DNA of 6,624 nt from Planctomycetota bacterium (lineage in GTDB: Bacteria > Planctomycetota > UBA8108 > UBA1146 > JAJFFE01): contig JAGQRC010000212.1 in NCBI GenBank assembly GCA_020425835.1, positions 1-6,624 on the forward strand, written 5' to 3'. This document shows, piece after piece, positions 4,772 through 6,624 of this stretch. A program made the position numbers and the translations under genes. The notes under the pieces were generated by a model that searched no databases, was not told the origin of the DNA, and saw only the letters and a list, made by a program, of their open reading frames with translations. Numbering within the stretch: position 1 is the first letter of the stretch; every line of letters begins with the position of its first letter.

Positions 4772-6624
4772 ATGAGTGAACTGACGAAGCTGCCCGTGCT
4801 CGCGCTGCGAGACATGGTGCTCTTTCCCGGTGTGACCGCGCCGATCGGAGTCGGACGCGAAGAGAGCGTGCGCGCGGTCAAGTCCGCGCTGGACCGGGAG
4901 GACAAGCGAATCCTCCTCCTGCTCCAGCGGGAGAACCTCGAGAAGATCGAGACCGAGAACCTCTTCACGATCGGAACCGTCGCGCGCATCGCCCAGGTCA
5001 ATCGAGGACCATCCTCGGTGCAGATCCTCGTCACCGGTCTCGAGCGCGCGGAGGCGATCGAGTTCCACCGAACCGAGAAGGGGCTGGAGGCGACGATCCG
5101 CCCGGTTCCGGAGGCGGTGCTTCCCGACGAGCCCCGGACGCCGGAGCAGGACACAGAGGCGACGGCCCTCGAGGCCGAGCTTCGCGAGCGGGCGCTGGAG
5201 CTGGCCGGCAAGTCGGGTCTCCCCGAACCGATCGTGCGACAGGCGCTCGTGAGCGTGACCTCTCTCGGCGCGCTCGCCGACCTCGTGGCGAGCTACCTCG
5301 ACATCGAGAGCAACGACAAGCAGGAGCTCATCGAGACCTTGTCGGTGCGCGATCGTGTGCGTCGCGTGCTCCTCCACGTCGAGCGGTGGCTGGAGATCCG
5401 CGGCGCGCGGGAGGCGATCCACGAGCGTGTGCAGCGTGAGCTCGGAGACCGCCAACGAGAGATGGTCCTGCGGGAGCAAATGAAGGCGATCCAGGACGAG
5501 CTCGGCGAAGGGGAGTCCCGAGAAGAGCTGGAGGAGTTGCGCGCGCGCATCGAGGCACTCGAGCTGACGGATGACGTCGCGCGCGAGATCAAGCGGGAGC
5601 TCCACCGGTTGGAATCGATGAGCCCCGAGTCGATGGAAGCGCAGATGCTCCGCACCTATCTCGAGACCGTTGCGGAGCTCCCTTGGAGCGCCCGTAGCGA
5701 GGAGCGGCTCGACATCGTCCGCGCTGCCGAGATCCTGGATGAGGACCACTACGGTCTCCCCGAGGTCAAGGATCGAGTGCTCGAGCATCTCGCCGTCTTG
5801 GAGCTGAAGGCGTCGCGGCGACGCGCGACGGAGGACGGGGCGTCGGCGAACGAACTCGACGCTGACAGTGAATCGGACCGTCGCAGCCCCATCCTCCTCT
5901 TCGTCGGACCGCCCGGCGTCGGCAAGACATCGATCGCGAAGGCCATCGCGCGGGCCACGGGCCGGGAGTACGTCCGCGTCTCTCTCGGCGGGGCGCGGGA
6001 CGAGGCGGACATCCGCGGGCATCGTCGGACCTACGTCGGGGCGATGCCCGGTCGCATCGTGCAGGGGCTCCGTCAGGCCGGAACTCGCAATCCAGTGTTC
6101 CTGCTGGACGAGATCGACAAGTTGGGTCTGTCGTACCAAGGGGATCCCGCCAGCGCGCTGCTCGAGGTCCTCGATCCGGCGCAGAACGACACGTTCGTCG
6201 ATCACTATCTCGGCGTCCCCTTCGATCTGTCGGAGGTTCTCTTCGTCGCCACGGCCAACTTCCCGCAGAACATCCCGGGACCGCTCATGGACCGCATGGA
6301 GCTGGTCGAGTTCTCCGGCTACACCGAAGCCGAGAAGCGCGAGATCGCCAAGCGCTTCCTGCTGCCCCGGCAGATCGACGAGAACGGCCTGACGGCGGGG
6401 CAACTCTCGCTCCCCGACGAAGCGCTCTCGGCGATGATCAACGGCTACACGCGCGAGGCCGGCGTCCGCCAGCTCGAGCGCGAGCTCGGCAAGCTGGCGC
6501 GCAAGGTAGCGCGGAGAATCGCGGCCAGGGAGTACGAGACCGTCGCGGTCGACGGGGCGATGGTGCGCGAGCTGCTCGGCCGGCCGCGCGTCCATCCCGA
6601 GCGCGCCGCAGGTCAGGATCAGGT
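4772..6624 (+). CDS. lon: ATP-dependent endopeptidase Lon, 3' end beyond the window
   Basis: Lon is a cytosolic hexameric AAA+ serine protease that degrades misfolded and regulatory proteins. The frame is open for 617 codons and runs off the window edge. The N-terminal LON substrate-binding domain starts with LPVLALRDMVLFPG (7-20) and extends to about residue 200. A charged helical region (about 210-320) follows, with the typical LPWS and YGLPEVKDR segments. The AAA+ module has Walker A GPPGVGKT (379-386, Lys385), pore-loop Tyr421 in RRTYVGAMPG, Walker B FLLDEID (443-449), sensor-1 Asn496, arginine finger Arg508 in LMDRME, and sensor-2 Arg566 in YTREAGVRQLER. These sit 23-24 residues later than in E. 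coli Lon. Most of the shift comes from about 21 extra residues at 349-370, an acidic/Ser-rich linker just before Walker A. The catalytic Ser-Lys protease domain would lie past 6624. The gene is divergent from the exported-protein gene; no clpP, clpX or hupB neighbour is visible. Confidence 0.97.
   Translation, partial: MSELTKLPVLALRDMVLFPGVTAPIGVGREESVRAVKSALDREDKRILLLLQRENLEKIETENLFTIGTVARIAQVNRGPSSVQILVTGLERAEAIEFHRTEKGLEATIRPVPEAVLPDEPRTPEQDTEATALEAELRERALELAGKSGLPEPIVRQALVSVTSLGALADLVASYLDIESNDKQELIETLSVRDRVRRVLLHVERWLEIRGAREAIHERVQRELGDRQREMVLREQMKAIQDELGEGESREELEELRARIEALELTDDVAREIKRELHRLESMSPESMEAQMLRTYLETVAELPWSARSEERLDIVRAAEILDEDHYGLPEVKDRVLEHLAVLELKASRRRATEDGASANELDADSESDRRSPILLFVGPPGVGKTSIAKAIARATGREYVRVSLGGARDEADIRGHRRTYVGAMPGRIVQGLRQAGTRNPVFLLDEIDKLGLSYQGDPASALLEVLDPAQNDTFVDHYLGVPFDLSEVLFVATANFPQNIPGPLMDRMELVEFSGYTEAEKREIAKRFLLPRQIDENGLTAGQLSLPDEALSAMINGYTREAGVRQLERELGKLARKVARRIAAREYETVAVDGAMVRELLGRPRVHPERAAGQDQ

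Noticed and set aside
4129..4779. + strand open frame ending across the lon start codon, suggesting translational coupling
   Set aside because: It overlaps the start of the exported-protein gene on the other strand, has no ribosome binding site and encodes only low-complexity Arg/Ser-rich sequence.
4577..6595. Long - strand open frame (672 codons) antisense to lon
   Set aside because: lon is certain from its motifs along the whole stretch. The antisense product shows the usual Arg/Leu/Asp-rich shadow composition with no domain.

Overview
This window is a G+C-rich bacterial fragment (about two thirds G+C by eye). It carries three complete or near-complete protein genes plus the 3' part of a fourth, packed tightly. 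All starts that can be judged use a GGAGG/GAGG-type Shine-Dalgarno only 3-4 bases from ATG. The phylum cannot be fixed from the sequence; composition and gene types fit an environmental, probably metagenome-derived, high-GC bacterium. The first ~31 bases are not biological: they look like a chimera of Illumina adapter sequences, so position 32 is a contig edge and the first gene is cut by the assembly, not by evolution.

Layout: (1) 32-804, + strand: C-terminal two thirds of an aminoglycoside-phosphotransferase/choline-kinase-like enzyme with a D(x4)N catalytic loop and a DFE metal-binding motif. (2) 820-1833, - strand, convergent with it after a 15-bp gap: a Rossmann-fold NAD(P)-dependent oxidoreductase of the DapB / 2,4-diaminopentanoate dehydrogenase-like family. 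(3) 1878-4484, - strand, 44 bp upstream of gene 2 and probably co-transcribed with it: a large exported, Arg/Glu-rich, mostly helical protein that I do not recognise. Its exact start is ambiguous (4484, 4355 or 4346). (4) 4772-6624, + strand, divergent from gene 3: the ATP-dependent protease Lon. The LON substrate-binding domain and the full AAA+ module are present, but the window ends before the proteolytic domain.

The genes do not form an obvious pathway. Genes 3 and 2 look like a small operon. lon is a housekeeping gene that happens to be divergent from it, or shares its control region. No RNA gene, CRISPR array, transposon or phage gene is visible. The most novel element is the unrecognised exported protein of gene 3. 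Smaller points are an acidic insertion in front of the Lon Walker A motif, an 11-bp perfect inverted repeat near the start of gene 3, a hairpin abutting the Shine-Dalgarno of gene 2, and an excess of GATC / GCGATCGC words. I did not find convincing evidence of a new multi-gene system.
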